Positions 36,788 to 47,379 of a stretch of 64,000 bases of DNA are shown here, piece by piece (within the stretch, counting starts at the first letter, position 1; every line of letters begins with the position of its first letter). Source of the stretch: Cladorhizidae sp. MBARI D1340-BT2 (lineage: Eukaryota > Porifera > Demospongiae > Poecilosclerida > Cladorhizidae); assembly GCA_028752905.1 (NCBI GenBank), contig JAQNBH010000005.1, positions 1,354,725 through 1,418,724 of the forward strand. Reading direction: 5' to 3'. Both the position numbers and the translations under genes were made by a program. The notes under the pieces are model-generated. The model saw nothing but the letters and a program-made list of their open reading frames with translations. It was not told where the DNA came from and made no database searches.

Positions 36788-37447
36788 ATAAAGGCAGATT
36801 TTAATCTTGTGATGTAGATTCATCAGTCAATGCAGCAAGCCTTTCTTCTCCCATGGTTGAACGCAAATGATTCATAGTTAATCACAGAGAACATTCAGCT
36901 TCACAGCTAGTTATAGGAAGTGTACATCCTATGATGAGTAACTGATGAATAGTAGGGTAAACATCAGGATCACACAGTTTCAGGGTGTCAAGAAGGTTTG
37001 TTGGGATGTTTTCTACTGGACATTACGCCATCTTTGATACCAATCTTTAAGTTCATTTTTAAATGAAGCTGGATAGGAAAGATCACTTTCCCAGAGGAGC
37101 ATGTCACTCGGTCTCTCTTCAAAGTTAACTTGCTGTTGACATGAATGCATATGTGCTGGTAAAATCTTGAAAAGTTTGATTCCAACTTGATTTTCATCAC
37201 CAAATCGGCGACTAAACTCTGATAGCAAGTGATCAACAAATTTCACAGTGTAATTACTCGTGTAATAATCAAGAGCAGTTGAAGCTGAATTGTTGGCTCT
37301 GTGTATTTGTCTACAAATCTAGGCATACTCATTTCTTCACCAATAATTTCTGAAACTTTATTGGCTTCTTCAAAAAACCATTCTTTGTGCTCCTTCTCTA
37401 TGTTTCTTCTCAGAGACTCGATTTTTTCCTTTGTATCCTTTATCATG
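36788..37447 (-). pseudogene. hAT transposase C-terminal part (P52rIPK-like)
   Basis: Minus-strand frames give EWFFEEANKVSEIIGEEMSMP (about 37380-37320), FVDHLLSEFSRRFGDE (37243 on), PASFKNELKDWYQRW, then LKLCDPDVYPTIHQLLIIGC and TLPITSCEAEC and an STMGEERLAAL-like end (about 36850). This order (insertion helix, then DPDVYP and the hAT dimerisation motif) is that of transposases related to the 52-kDa repressor of the inhibitor of protein kinase. Several frameshifts are present and the catalytic half is absent. It is a different hAT lineage from that at 24-26.6 kb. Confidence 0.7.
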
Positions 37448-37564
37448 TTGTATGCTACTTAAACATCATTAGTCTCTCTTCTGCAATTTGACAGTCTCAT
37501 GCCTATAAGAAGGTGAATGCAATTTTTCACAACTATAAAAGCCATAATGAATTAAAGTGAAGGT

Positions 37565-38090
37565 GAGAAATGAGAAGGACTGGGAGGAGGAAGTAGACGG
37601 AAAAAGTACGCTGAATTATTATAAATCGGCAAAGAATGGTGCAGGGGTGGAGAGGTATGTGAGGTCAATGCATGGTCAGGAAGGTGTGCGGCTGCAATTT
37701 AGACTGAGGACTGCATCAGCTGGGTTGTTATAGGATAAGAAGAGATGTGGGATAGTTAGGGATGAGAGGTGTATAATGTGTGATAGTGGAGCAGGGGAGG
37801 ATGTGGAACATTTCTTGGTGACATGCGGGGAATTTGAGAGGGATTGGCTGGTTCTGATAGATGAGGTACGCAGAATTGCAGGGGCAAGACAGTGGCTGGA
37901 TGAATTAAGAAGAGTGAGTAAGTGGCATTGCTTTTGGGGAAAGATGTGGAGGGAGTAAGTGATGCAGTGATGGAGGAGGTGGGTGAGTGTGTTATGTATT
38001 GGGTAGGGAAGTGGTGGCAGAGGAGAAAGGAACTGTTGTATGGTGAGCTGAGGAATGATCTTTGGTCCACTCCTGTCCCCCCCTTCCTGA
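37565..38090 (+). pseudogene. LINE 3'-terminal coding fragment
   Basis: Plus-strand stretches RLQFRLRTASAGLL-like (about 37690-37730), then CIMCDSGAGEDVEHFLVTC (37770-37830), then ELRRVSKWHCFWG and EEVGECVMYWVGKWWQRRKE (to about 38030). A C-x2-C...H...C knuckle followed by an alpha-helical tail is the usual end of several LINE RT proteins. The RT domain itself is absent, as in 5'-truncated copies. Confidence 0.6.
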
Positions 38091-39440
38091 GCAGCGGGAC
38101 ACTCGTAACTTAATATTGTGGTTAATTTTATTAATTAAGTACTGTTGACTTAGATTGTTATTAGGTTAGTTACTAAATAGTTTCACACTGTGCTGTATTA
38201 TATATGTGATGGCCTTAACAGGCTCAGCAATAGCAACATTAAATCATGAATTGTGATTTTCTTATCATTGAATAAAGGCCCTCAGCATTGACTTTTCTAT
38301 TCCAGTTCTATTTTTCAGTTGTGGGATCATTAGGTGTCACAAAAAGCTAATTCAGGAAAAAGATGAGGAGAACAAATACTCTGAAAGCAAAATTAATATT
38401 GAGATAATTGTACATTTCTAGAAATGTTTCAAAGCAAGTGTGTCTTTCCACCCATGTTTTACACAAGCCAGTTAATTCTTCTTCTTTGTACTTGCACACT
38501 GAACTTCCATGCAGCTCAGCTCAATCCCAAGAAAGATTATAGGCTTGCTGACTTTGGACTCCAAGCTCACTGAACACCATCGCCAAAACAGCAATAACAA
38601 TTGTCGGCCTTTTGTCATTTCTTTAGGGCTCGATCTGCACATACATTCTTCATGTTCCCAATGATAGCATACAAATAATGCAACATGGCGATATTACCCA
38701 ACCAAACCGGCTGACAAACAGCAAGCAGTCTGCTAGCGATGCTGGATCTAACGTTCACACACACACACACACAAAAGTGAGCAGCCATGAAGCACCATAA
38801 TGGACAGCTAGCTATAGCTGAAGGCAGCAAATGATTGAGATGGAAGAACCTAGATATAAACTTTGTTGCCTGCCCATACTAGAGCTTAGTTAAGAGAGGC
38901 ACTAGCTAGCTAAGAGATCTCGTGGCTTAAACATAACCAAACCAACATGAAAACGCACCAATCCTGTGTTTACTTTTACTGTCTCTAGACAAGCTAGCAT
39001 ATGAGTACTTACCTGATACAGCCCTGAAGCGAGGGATAAAGAAGACACACATGACACTTCCTCTTCCTACACACACACTCCAGTTTGAAGGTTCTTCCCC
39101 TCCCCCCCCCCACACACACGAGTTCCAAGAAAACAAACACACAAACAAACCACCAGAACTTCCTCTTTATATAGCATGTATGATACCCACATGCATGACA
39201 TCCAAGTGACAGACACTGCCATGATAACAGTCTGTCCTCTGTCAGTTATCATCAAGATAGCAAAGCAGCTCAATGGTGACAAATAAAGACCTAGCGTCGG
39301 ACTGAAAAGTTTTTTCTTCATTCTTCCTTCATTTTGTGCACTCAAAGACCCTCCAGACCCTCCCCTCCCCCCAATCTACAAAGCCATAATAATAGATTAT
39401 TAGAAGCAACATGTCGTGGTTCAAGCCAACACTGTATCTT
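38091..39440. other. Gene-poor stretch
   Basis: Short (AC)n at 38755-38774 and C-rich tracts near 39095-39115. No gene recognised. Confidence 0.4.
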
Positions 39441-39441
39441 A

Positions 39442-39592
39442 GGTTTATCCACTGGCTACAGAACCTACTCAACAGGAAATCAGTGACTTTGGAGACTTGA
39501 CAAGTGACAGGAAGAGAAAGGAACTAAAAAAGTCCTTGAGCAAATATTTGGGGTCACATAAGCCTCATCATCTCTTCACAATTGCAAGCTGT
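39442..39592 (+). CDS. Possible single exon of an unknown gene
   Basis: Between an acceptor-like TGTATCTTAG and a donor-like GTAAGA, one frame is fully open with natural composition: VYPLATEPTQQEISDFGDL, then SDRKRKELKKSLSKYLGS, then HLFTIASC. It is highly charged and probably helical. I could not find neighbouring exons that join to it. It may be a real exon or a transposon piece. Confidence 0.25.
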
Positions 39593-39945
39593 AAGACACA
39601 GTACTAATCTTTGATCACTAGAGAATATGTCAGTACCAACATACAGACTTTAGTTGCCCTTATATTTTCACAAATAGCACCATATTATTATGGTTAACAC
39701 TACAAACTCATGCTACAGCTACACACACAGAGGAAAGTATTCACTTGTTCCTCCTAGACTTAATACATGTGTGGTCTGGTGGATAGAGAAAACTTAGCAC
39801 ACTGAACTCCACAAACTGAGGAACTCTCCACTTACTCATCTCCTTCTCCACTGCCAATTGAACTGCCAAAAAGTACCCAACATGGAAGGCTCGCACAATT
39901 TGCATTGCACATATGGTGCATGCCCACATGCTTTTCAAATCTCTG

Positions 39946-39990
39946 GTAATACCAAGTTTTCATTCAATCCCATGAGTCACTTCACTTGCC
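39946..39990 (+). repeat. Dispersed repeat A, copy 3
   Basis: AATACCAAGTTTTCATTCAA then CCCATGAGTCACTTCACTTG, matching copy 1 over its full 45-bp length in the opposite orientation. Confidence 0.5.
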
Positions 39991-40487
39991 AATTATAGTA
40001 CCGACTGTTCAGTTGTTCTAGCTGTTTTAGAGGCGTGGTGGGCAGAGGCTGCTCAAAAACCAGCTATGTCCTTCCTCTTGTCAAGTTACCAATCCCCCCC
40101 CTGGTCCCACCTTCCCTGGATCCTCTGAGTGAGCACCTATTAAGGACAGAGAAATGGAACACACACACGTACACTAACAGAAAGAAAGGGCCGAGAGAAA
40201 CATCAGTAGAGATATACTCAAACATCGGGTGTCGAGCAAGGGCATGTGGCACTGAACAGGTGGAAACCAAAATATATGAGAATTAGTTAAGCAGTTCATA
40301 TGCACAGAGGCCATTTACTGTTCAGTCTGTAATGAATGCACATATGCATGCATGCATGCTCGAGGTAAAAAAGGTTTTCATGGCATAGCGCTCAACCACA
40401 GTTCCTACAGCATATGCTTTGCTTCTTTCTCACTCTATTTTTTGCTCCCTTAATAGAAGGAGACCGGGCCTTGCCTGGGTTCTTGCT

Positions 40488-40488
<1 letters not shown>

Positions 40489-40547
<59 letters not shown>
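40489..40547. repeat. (GA)n microsatellite
   Basis: About 29 GA dinucleotides, interrupted at the left end. Confidence 0.97.
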
Positions 40548-40553
<6 letters not shown>

Positions 40554-41032
40554 TGTTTGTGTGTGGTGGAGGAGGCAGGTGGAAACTCAGGGAATACAAT
40601 GCCATGGTTGGAAACATCTTTCTTTGCCTGCTGCATAATTTAGGGACCTCACACATTAACAGTACAGATAGCAAGATGCATGAAGAGCGAGTTGTCATGG
40701 TGACAAAGCAAGGTGATGTCAGACCCCCTCCCATCGTTTGCATGTACAATAGTCTGGCAAGTCAAACTGTTTAGAACAACATAAATCGGTAAAATGTGTA
40801 GTCTATGCAAAAATAAGTTTGACTTCTGCCACAACGAAGAAGTGGCGGACGGGAATTTGCAGCTGCTTGAACTGGAAGGTGCAGTTGCTTGGAAACAATG
40901 GTGGCCTTGATCGTATTAGGATGCTGCAGCTAACTTTGCATACCTGGCCAACAAAATGGTGGATAGTTGCAAATGTTGTTTTGGACGTCTTTTCAGGAAC
41001 AATTCTGTTGCTTGTGTAATGCAACATGGCCG

Positions 41033-42176
41033 CCTGTGTTAGTGGGTGAAGTCAAGTGTGGCCTGTGTTAGTGGGTGAAGTCAAGTGTGGCCTGTGTTAG
41101 TGGGTGAAGGCAAGTGTGGCCTGTGTTAGTGGGTGAAGTCAAGTGTGGCCTGTGTTAGTGGGTGAAGTCAAGTGTGGCCTGTGTTAGTGGGTGAAGTCAA
41201 GTGTGGCCTGTGTTAGTGGGTGAAGTCAAGTGTGCCCTGTGTTAGTGGGTGAAGTCAAGTGTGGCCTGTTAGTGGGTGAAGTCAAGTGTGGCCTGTGTTA
41301 GTGGGTGAAGTCAAGTGTGGCCTGTGTTAGTGGGTGAAGTCAAGTGTGGTCTGTGTTAGTGGGTGAAGGCAAGTGTGGTCTGTGTTAGTGGGTGAAGTCA
41401 AGTGTGGCCTGTGTTAGTGGGTGAAGTCAAGTGTGGCCTGTGTTAGTGGGTGAAGTCAAGTGTGGTCTGTGTTAGTGGGTGAAGGCAAGTGTGGTCTGTG
41501 TTAGTGGGTGAAGTCAAGTGTGGCCTGTGTTAGTGGGTGAAGTCAAGTCTGGCCTGTGTTAGTGGGTGAAGGCAAGTGTGGCCTGTGTTAGTGGGTGAAG
41601 TCAAGTGTGGCCTGTGTTAGTGGGTGAAGTCAAGTGTGGCCTGTGTTAGTGGGTGAAGTCAAGTGTGGCCTGTGTTAGTGGGTGAAGTCAAGTGTGCCCT
41701 GTGTTAGTGGGTGAAGTCAAGTGTGGCCTGTTAGTGGGTGAAGTCAAGTGTGGCCTGTGTTAGTGGGTGAAGTCAAGTGTGGCCTGTGTTAGTGGGTGAA
41801 GTCAAGTGTGGTCTGTGTTAGTGGGTGAAGGCAAGTGTGGTCTGTGTTAGTGGGTGAAGTCAAGTGTGGCCTGTGTTAGTGGGTGAAGTCAAGTGTGGCC
41901 TGTGTTAGTGGGTGAAGTCAAGTGTGGTCTGTGTTAGTGGGTGAAGGCAAGTGTGGTCTGTGTTAGTGGGTGAAGTCAAGTGTGGCCTGTGTTAGTGGGT
42001 GAAGTCAAGTCTGGCCTGTGTTAGTGGGTGAAGGCAAGTGTGGCCTGTGTTAGTGGGTGAAGGCAAGTGTGGTGGGTGAAGTCAAGTGTGGCCTGTGTTA
42101 GTGGGTGAAGTCAAGTGTGGCCTGTGTTAGTGGGTGAAGGCAAGTGTGGCCTGTGTTAGTGGGTGAAGTCAAGTGG
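41033..42176. repeat. 29-bp minisatellite with 16-unit higher-order repeat
   Basis: About 39 units of 29 bp containing GTGTTAGTGGGTGAAGTCAA. Marker variants TGTGCCCTG (41231 and 41693) and GGCCTGTTAG recur 462 bp apart, equal to 16 units less a 2-bp deletion. Confidence 0.95.
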
Positions 42177-42244
42177 CCTACATCTTAACCAAAAATAAAA
42201 CCCCACAAACAAATGCATGGTAACAAAGAAAAAGCACTCACCTG

Positions 42245-42565
42245 ATGTAACTCTAGTCATGGAGCCAAGATTGATCAAGTCTTATTGCTATCTAGGTGTC
42301 ACCATCTGTGAGGACCTGAGCTGAGGCCGCCGTATTTCTCTAACCTGCTTCAGGGGCAAGAGGCTGCTGTGACTCATGTAGAGGTGCTTTGGCTGTGCTC
42401 AGAAAAAGTGTCTAGTGTACCTGTTCAGGGCTCTGGTGCTTCCAGTCTTGTCTCACTGCAGCCGTGTGTGTGGGACACGCAGTATAAGGTCTACAGCGAC
42501 AAGCTGGAAAGGGTACAAACCTTTGCTGCTAGATTTGTAACTGGAGCAGCTGTACCCACCTTGGG
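42245..42565 (+). pseudogene. LINE RT C-terminal fragment
   Basis: Plus-strand sequence SYCYLGVTICEDLS, then (in another frame) FRGKRLLGLMYRCFG and YLFRALVLPVLSHCSRVWD, then YSDKLERVQTFAARFVTGA. The order YLGV...LS / K.LG..YR / LVLP.L.HCS.VW / LE.VQ..A is the thumb and C-terminal part of Jockey/CR1-like RTs. Stops and frameshifts are present. It directly follows the 29-bp array. Confidence 0.7.
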
Positions 42566-42734
42566 GCGGAGTTAACTGCCCCCGCCTTGGGGCGGAGTCA
42601 ACTGCCTACAAGGAGGATGTTCCAGAAGTTTCTTGAAGAAAACTCCCTCATCCAAACCTCAGCGTTTCAGCCTCATTCCATCACCTTTTTCCTCACTAGG
42701 CCTGAGGCTATTTTTACGCTTTTTAGCAGTTCAC

Positions 42735-42865
42735 ATTTATTATGTTCATCTCAGTATTTATTATGCTAGTTTCAGTACCTATTATGCTAGTCTCGGTATC
42801 TGTCGTGCTAGGCTCGGTACTGTTATATATACTAGTCTTGGTACCTGTTGTGCTAGTCTTAGTAA
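42735..42865. repeat. Short ~20-bp degenerate array
   Basis: Six or seven imperfect units around TATTATGCTAGTCTCGGTAC. Confidence 0.7.
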
Positions 42866-43365
42866 CAAATATGAAAGTTCATGTGGTTAGTTCAGGAGTA
42901 ACGATTATGGGATGTATGCATAAGTAGGGCACTGCCTTGTTGCCTTAAGAAATATAATGACAAGGAAAATGCACACTCGGAGGAAGCTGAAGTCGGCTGA
43001 ACTAGTATGACTCACACTCGGATGCAGCCAAAGTCGGCTGAATTTCTGAGCAGCTTCAGCCTAAGTGTTGAGTTGCTTGGACTGTACAGGTATCACAAAA
43101 ATGCTGAAATGAATATTTTTTAATAGCCACAGCGAGATCTTTGTCCCAGTAAATTTTTACCCACTATGACGGCATAATATTATGCTCAAAATTATGCTGG
43201 CATAACATCCTAATCTTCCCAGCACCCCACTCAATTGCCCTCTACATGCATTATGCAAGAACAAACTATCACATGCATTCTTACTTTATTACTTTGTGGA
43301 GCAGATGTTAATCTTACCAGGATACTTCATAGCTAGTCCATCACAGCAGATGTTAATCTTACCAG
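42866..43365. other. Unique sequence
   Basis: Nothing recognised apart from a 38-bp duplication around GCAGATGTTAATCTTACCAG at 43303/43346. Confidence 0.4.
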
Positions 43366-43369
43366 GGTA

Positions 43370-43792
43370 CTACTCAATCCCCCCAATCCCTGAGGTTGTA
43401 ATCCAGCTATATAGCACCTTACTCAATTAGTGTATCCTTTTGTGGAACTCAATCCCCAAGGTTGTAATCCAGCTAGATCCTTACTCAATAGTGTATCCTT
43501 TTGTGGAACTCAATCCCTGAGGTTGTAATCTTAGCTCCTTACTCGACTAGTGTATCCTTTTGTGGAACTCAATTCCTGAGGTTGTAATCCAGCTAGCTCC
43601 TCACTCGATTAGTGTATCTCTTTGTGGAACTCAATCCCTGAGGTTGTAATCCAGCTAGCTCCTTACTCGATTAGTGTATATATCCATTTGTGGAACTCAA
43701 TCCCTGAGGTTGTAATCCAGCTAGCTCCTTACTCGATTAGTGTATCCCTTTGTGGAACTCAATCCCTGAGGTTGTAATCCAGCTAGCTCTGA
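43370..43792. repeat. ~62-bp minisatellite array
   Basis: Seven copies of about 61-66 bp containing CCCTGAGGTTGTAATCCAGC and CTTTGTGGAACTCAA. It ends right at the 3' end of the LINE on the minus strand. Confidence 0.88.
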
Positions 43793-43915
43793 TACAAAAG
43801 TGGATGAGACAAAAGTGTACAAACACAACCAGTTAAAATTTATATCACGCCATCTACTTCCGGGGATCGAATTGGGAGGCGGCTGATCCACAGTGTGGCA
43901 TTGCCCTTCCACAAG

Positions 43916-44560
43916 TTAATTGAGAGCCTTTGAAACAGGAGAGTAGCTTCTGAGGGAGGAATGCCCAAACGATGTCCTTGAAGGCATCCTATATACCTCC
44001 CGAATAACCTTGGCTGCATCCTCGCTCCACCCCCCCCCCCCCCCCCCCCCCCCAGTCACCACGACCATAGGAATGAAGGTGACACCTACAACCCTGCATG
44101 CCTCGGAATGAGCTACCATTTTCCTTTTCGATATAGCCACGGAGTGACAGCAGCCTCCTTCAATGTCCTGCCCTGAAGAGTAGATATAACATGTACATCT
44201 AAAGCAGCTGGTTGACCTCTCTTCCAAGTGGGCAAGAAGACATCGGCAGGACGACTGTTGGTTCCGGGAATGAGAGAGGGCAACTCCTTCCTTGGTGCGA
44301 GAGCAGCGGATTGAGCTGCAGAAAATAGAGCATCTCGGATGGATTCGTGCCTGTGGATACGATCCCCGTTACCACCATAGCCTACTTGGTGGTCCCCAAA
44401 GGAGTCAGAAATAACCTGGCAAATGGGGCATCTAGCACCCTCCTCAACCATCGGGAGACCCAACCAATACTGCAAGCACAATCTGAACTCCCAATCTTGT
44501 AGGTGGAGACCAAGAGCGTGAGAGGGGGTGACATTCAGCTAATCGCCGGCATGGGGGATG
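43916..44560 (-). pseudogene. LINE C-terminal zinc knuckle and endonuclease-like region
   Basis: Minus-strand frame 44481-44113 has LQYWLGLPMVEEGARCPICQ, then SFGDHQVGYGG, GDRIHRHESIRDALF, and PADVFLPTWKRGQPAALDVHV. This matches the CPxC...GDHxxxC knuckle followed by a PD...D(V)xV core seen in restriction-like endonucleases of R2-type LINEs. The last knuckle Cys is replaced by Tyr. The continuation GWSEDAAKVIREVYR lies in another frame after a poly-G tract (44031-44053). Confidence 0.6.
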
Positions 44561-44624
44561 GCGGATGAAAGCTTTGAAGCGTATGTCGGTAACCTCTGCT
44601 ACAAGCTTCGAGTAGGAAGCCACA

Positions 44625-46567
44625 TCAATGGAGTGAGAGGTGTTTTTGGCGGAGAGGGACGTCCACTTCACAGATGGAGCACCAGTCGGGTTTATTGGCA
44701 GTCTTAGCCAGCTCTAACAAAGTTGGGGCTAGGTGGATTGATTCAACCAGAGGCTGACCCAGGATTCTGTCAACAAGGGGCCTGGACTGGTCTAGGGAAG
44801 CGATGAAGGCAGCTGGGGCGTGAAGGGATGCTCGTCGAAGGTTCATTCCCCCGAGTGAACTAGGGAGGGAAGCCTTCAACCATGCCCAATCTGAAAGTGG
44901 CCCCCCCTCCAGGTCAGAAAGAGCCTCAAACATGGAGTTATCAAATGCTGCAGAAGCTTGGCAGATGTGACTAGGGGGACAGGTGCGCAGGGCAAAGGAC
45001 ACTTTGGGGAGGGCAAGGCAGGATCTAAGAAGGGTGGTTTCCATTTGGGAGTCTTGCAGGTCAGCCAGCTTGTCCAAGGTCACTTGCACCTTCTCCACAC
45101 ACCTAAGCATAGTGGACTCGCAGTATGAGTAGGGCCCGATGGGAGAGCCCAGGAGCTCAAAACCACCTCTTGTGATAGGGATGTTGAGGGGGATGGGGTT
45201 ATTGGTGTATTGGTGTATTGGTGAGAGGGTCATCAGGTGGTATGAACAGCTCAGGGATTTGGCCCTGTTTAAATTGAGACCATGGGCTGGTCCAGCATCC
45301 TCAATGATCGCCAGAGCGGAGCAAAGGTCATCAGCAGAACCACACAAAGTACCATCATCCAGGTACCAAGCGTTGATCAGGAGATTGGGCACCTCTTCCT
45401 TGATTTTTTCAATGATGGGCTGGAGAGTGAGGGCAAATCCTAATGGCCCCAGAGGGTCTCCCTGCTGAACCCCACTGCAGCTAAGGATGGAGTGATCACC
45501 CAAGCGTAGAATAGGTTGAGCCCTGTAGCAACTCTCCATCCAAGCAGACATGGGGGGGGGGGGGGGGAGGCGATTCCTCACCTCCCGATCCTCACCTCCC
45601 GAAACATGGAACCGCGATCCACACTATTAAAAGCATTAGAGAAGTCGAGCAGCATAGTCCATTTTTGTTCAGCCGGGATGTTGGCATCCTCTTGCACAAG
45701 AGACAAGGCGTGCACGATAGCTTCATACCCAACTTGGACACCGACTCCAAGTTGTAAGGGGGTCAGGATTCTTAATGCTTCAGTCTGTAGTGCCCGAGAA
45801 ATGCATTTGGATGTTAAGCGATGGAGAACCTCCCCCACAGTGATTAGGCGAAGGCCACCATCTTTCTTCTTACATGCAAAGAGAGTGGCTCCGCAGAGGT
45901 GAAGGACCACTACAGGAGGGGCTTTTCCAGCACACAAGAGGTTAATCACTCCCGTCAAGGCTCGAATGGCACTGTTGGCACGGTCTGGGGAAGGGCAGAG
46001 CACCGCCTCCTTGAAATGGTTTGCCCTAAAAGAAGATGGACCAGGAGCAGAGCCATTAGGGAAAGATTTCAAGACCTTGACGACAATCCCCTCTGAGATT
46101 TGGATGGGCAAAGGGCCAGGTTCAGGGGAATTGGGAGGGATATTAACCTGAGGGTGTTTTGCTAACATTGCATTGTAGATTTCATCTGAAGCCTGAGCAA
46201 GCCCATTGGAAGTGAGTGCTTGGATGACCTTCTTGTATTGGCCATCCTCAACTGCGCGTTGAGCCCGTCTGGTGTTAGCTGCCCTTAGTGACTCTGGTGT
46301 CAACTTCTTCTTCTTGGACCTCCTGTGATGACAGTTTAGCCTATCCTCCTCCTCCAAAACTACAGACCAAAGACCCATGAAATCACCTGCCTGCCATCTC
46401 CTCATCCTAGATTTCACTGTTTTTAGGGTATCACGCCAGTTACTGCGCCCCGCTCCAGCAGGATTAGCAAGAATGCAAAGAGCAAGCATAAACATCTTAC
46501 TCCAAGCATCTATCCCTGAAGGGTCTGAACAGACGTCATTACAAACCCCCCTCCCCCCCCCCCCCAA
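44625..46567 (-). pseudogene. LINE reverse-transcriptase domain
   Basis: Two consecutive minus-strand frames (46567-45578 and 45581-44625). The first has GRSNWRDTLKTVKSRMRRW, a Lys/Arg-rich segment, the RT entry VLKSFPNGSAPGPSSFRANH, then KKKDGGLRLITVGEVLHRLT and the catalytic-Asp block LDFSNAFNSVDR. The second has the GVQQGDPLGPLGFAL block, then the active site WYLDDGTLCG (YxDD), then GLNLNRAKS and the thumb. A homopolymer (poly-C on the coding strand) separates the frames exactly between NSVDRGSMFREVR and MSAWMESCYRAQP, which in relatives are nearly adjacent. Catalytic aspartates remain, so the break may be recent or an assembly error. Confidence 0.78.
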
Positions 46568-47294
46568 AATAGGCTAGCCCAAGCATCCGTAGCTCCTTTG
46601 GGGACATGTTGAAGGGTAGACACCCTCACACCCAGAATGACAGACAGGGAAGGGAGAGATGAAAGAGGAGAGGCAGGAGTATTGTCACTTGAAGGTAGGG
46701 TTGAATGTGGAGGAGGGAGGGTATTGTTAGAATCACAGAGGACACTTACTACGCTGGTGGAGAGAGGTAATGAGGCAGGCAATGATACAGGAGAGGGGCA
46801 CACAGATGAAGGGCATGTGGAAGGGACTGAGGAAGAAGCACCATCTGACGAAAGTGGCGATTGCGAGGTTGGTGCTGAGACTGAGGTTGAGGAGGCAGGT
46901 GAGAATTTGGAGGGGCATTAATTGGAATGTTCGCTGATGTCGAGGCAGAGTTTGTTGCGACAACGACCTCGGGGGGAAGGCAGGCAAGTCCTACAAACAT
47001 TTCCTAACTTCGCACAAACACAGTTCTTGCAAATACCGTCCTTGTTGTAGCAATATACCCCCATTGAAATTTTTCCCCCAGTGAGTTCGGGCAATCAACG
47101 TATAGCACAGATGACTCCGAATTCCTCAATGGCAAGTGTTTTTTTGGGTAAACATTCAATGCATACGGCATTAGGCAACTAGCACTTGCTAATATTAAGA
47201 CACCCCAACTTCTGTGTTTTGTGCTTATGATGAAATTTTCCCTCGACACTGGGATCTTTTTTGATACTTTTTAAAGGCACCCCTTCTGTGTTGA

Positions 47295-47379
47295 GTATTT
47301 ATAAATTTCCCTCCACTAGATCCCTTACCTTTTTTGTGTCACGTGCGATCCTTTACCGATCGATTCGAGTGTCGAAGGA
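47295..47379 (+). promoter_or_regulatory. Putative LRR-gene promoter elements
   Basis: A TATTTATAAATT tract (about 47297) and an E-box GTCACGTG (about 47338-47345) lie just upstream of the ATG at 47380. They are suggestive by position only. Confidence 0.3.

Larger units (their letters stand above)
39600..41025. other. Gene-poor stretch with simple repeats
   Basis: Contains dispersed repeat A copy 3 (39946-39990) and a (GA)n tract (about 40489-40547). Small open frames here are not supported by splice sites or homology. Confidence 0.4.
43800..47000 (-). mobile_element. R2-superfamily-like LINE (RT plus restriction-like endonuclease)
   Basis: A single non-LTR element on the minus strand. N-terminal region about 47000-46570: Pro/Ser-rich, then TLQHVPKGATDAWASLF. 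RT region about 46567-44625. C-terminal zinc knuckle and endonuclease-like region about 44560-43916. A 3' tail at 43800-43915 contains a tRNA B-box-like AATTCGATCCC on the minus strand. The frame is interrupted near 46555, 45565, 44640 and 44040, three of these at G/C homopolymers. The 3' boundary is the 62-bp array; the 5' end lies close to the promoter side of the LRR gene. Confidence 0.7.

Noticed and set aside
43835..43895. tRNA gene on the minus strand
   Set aside because: AATTCGATCCC resembles a B box but there is no matching acceptor stem; it lies in the 3' tail of the LINE and is treated as part of it.
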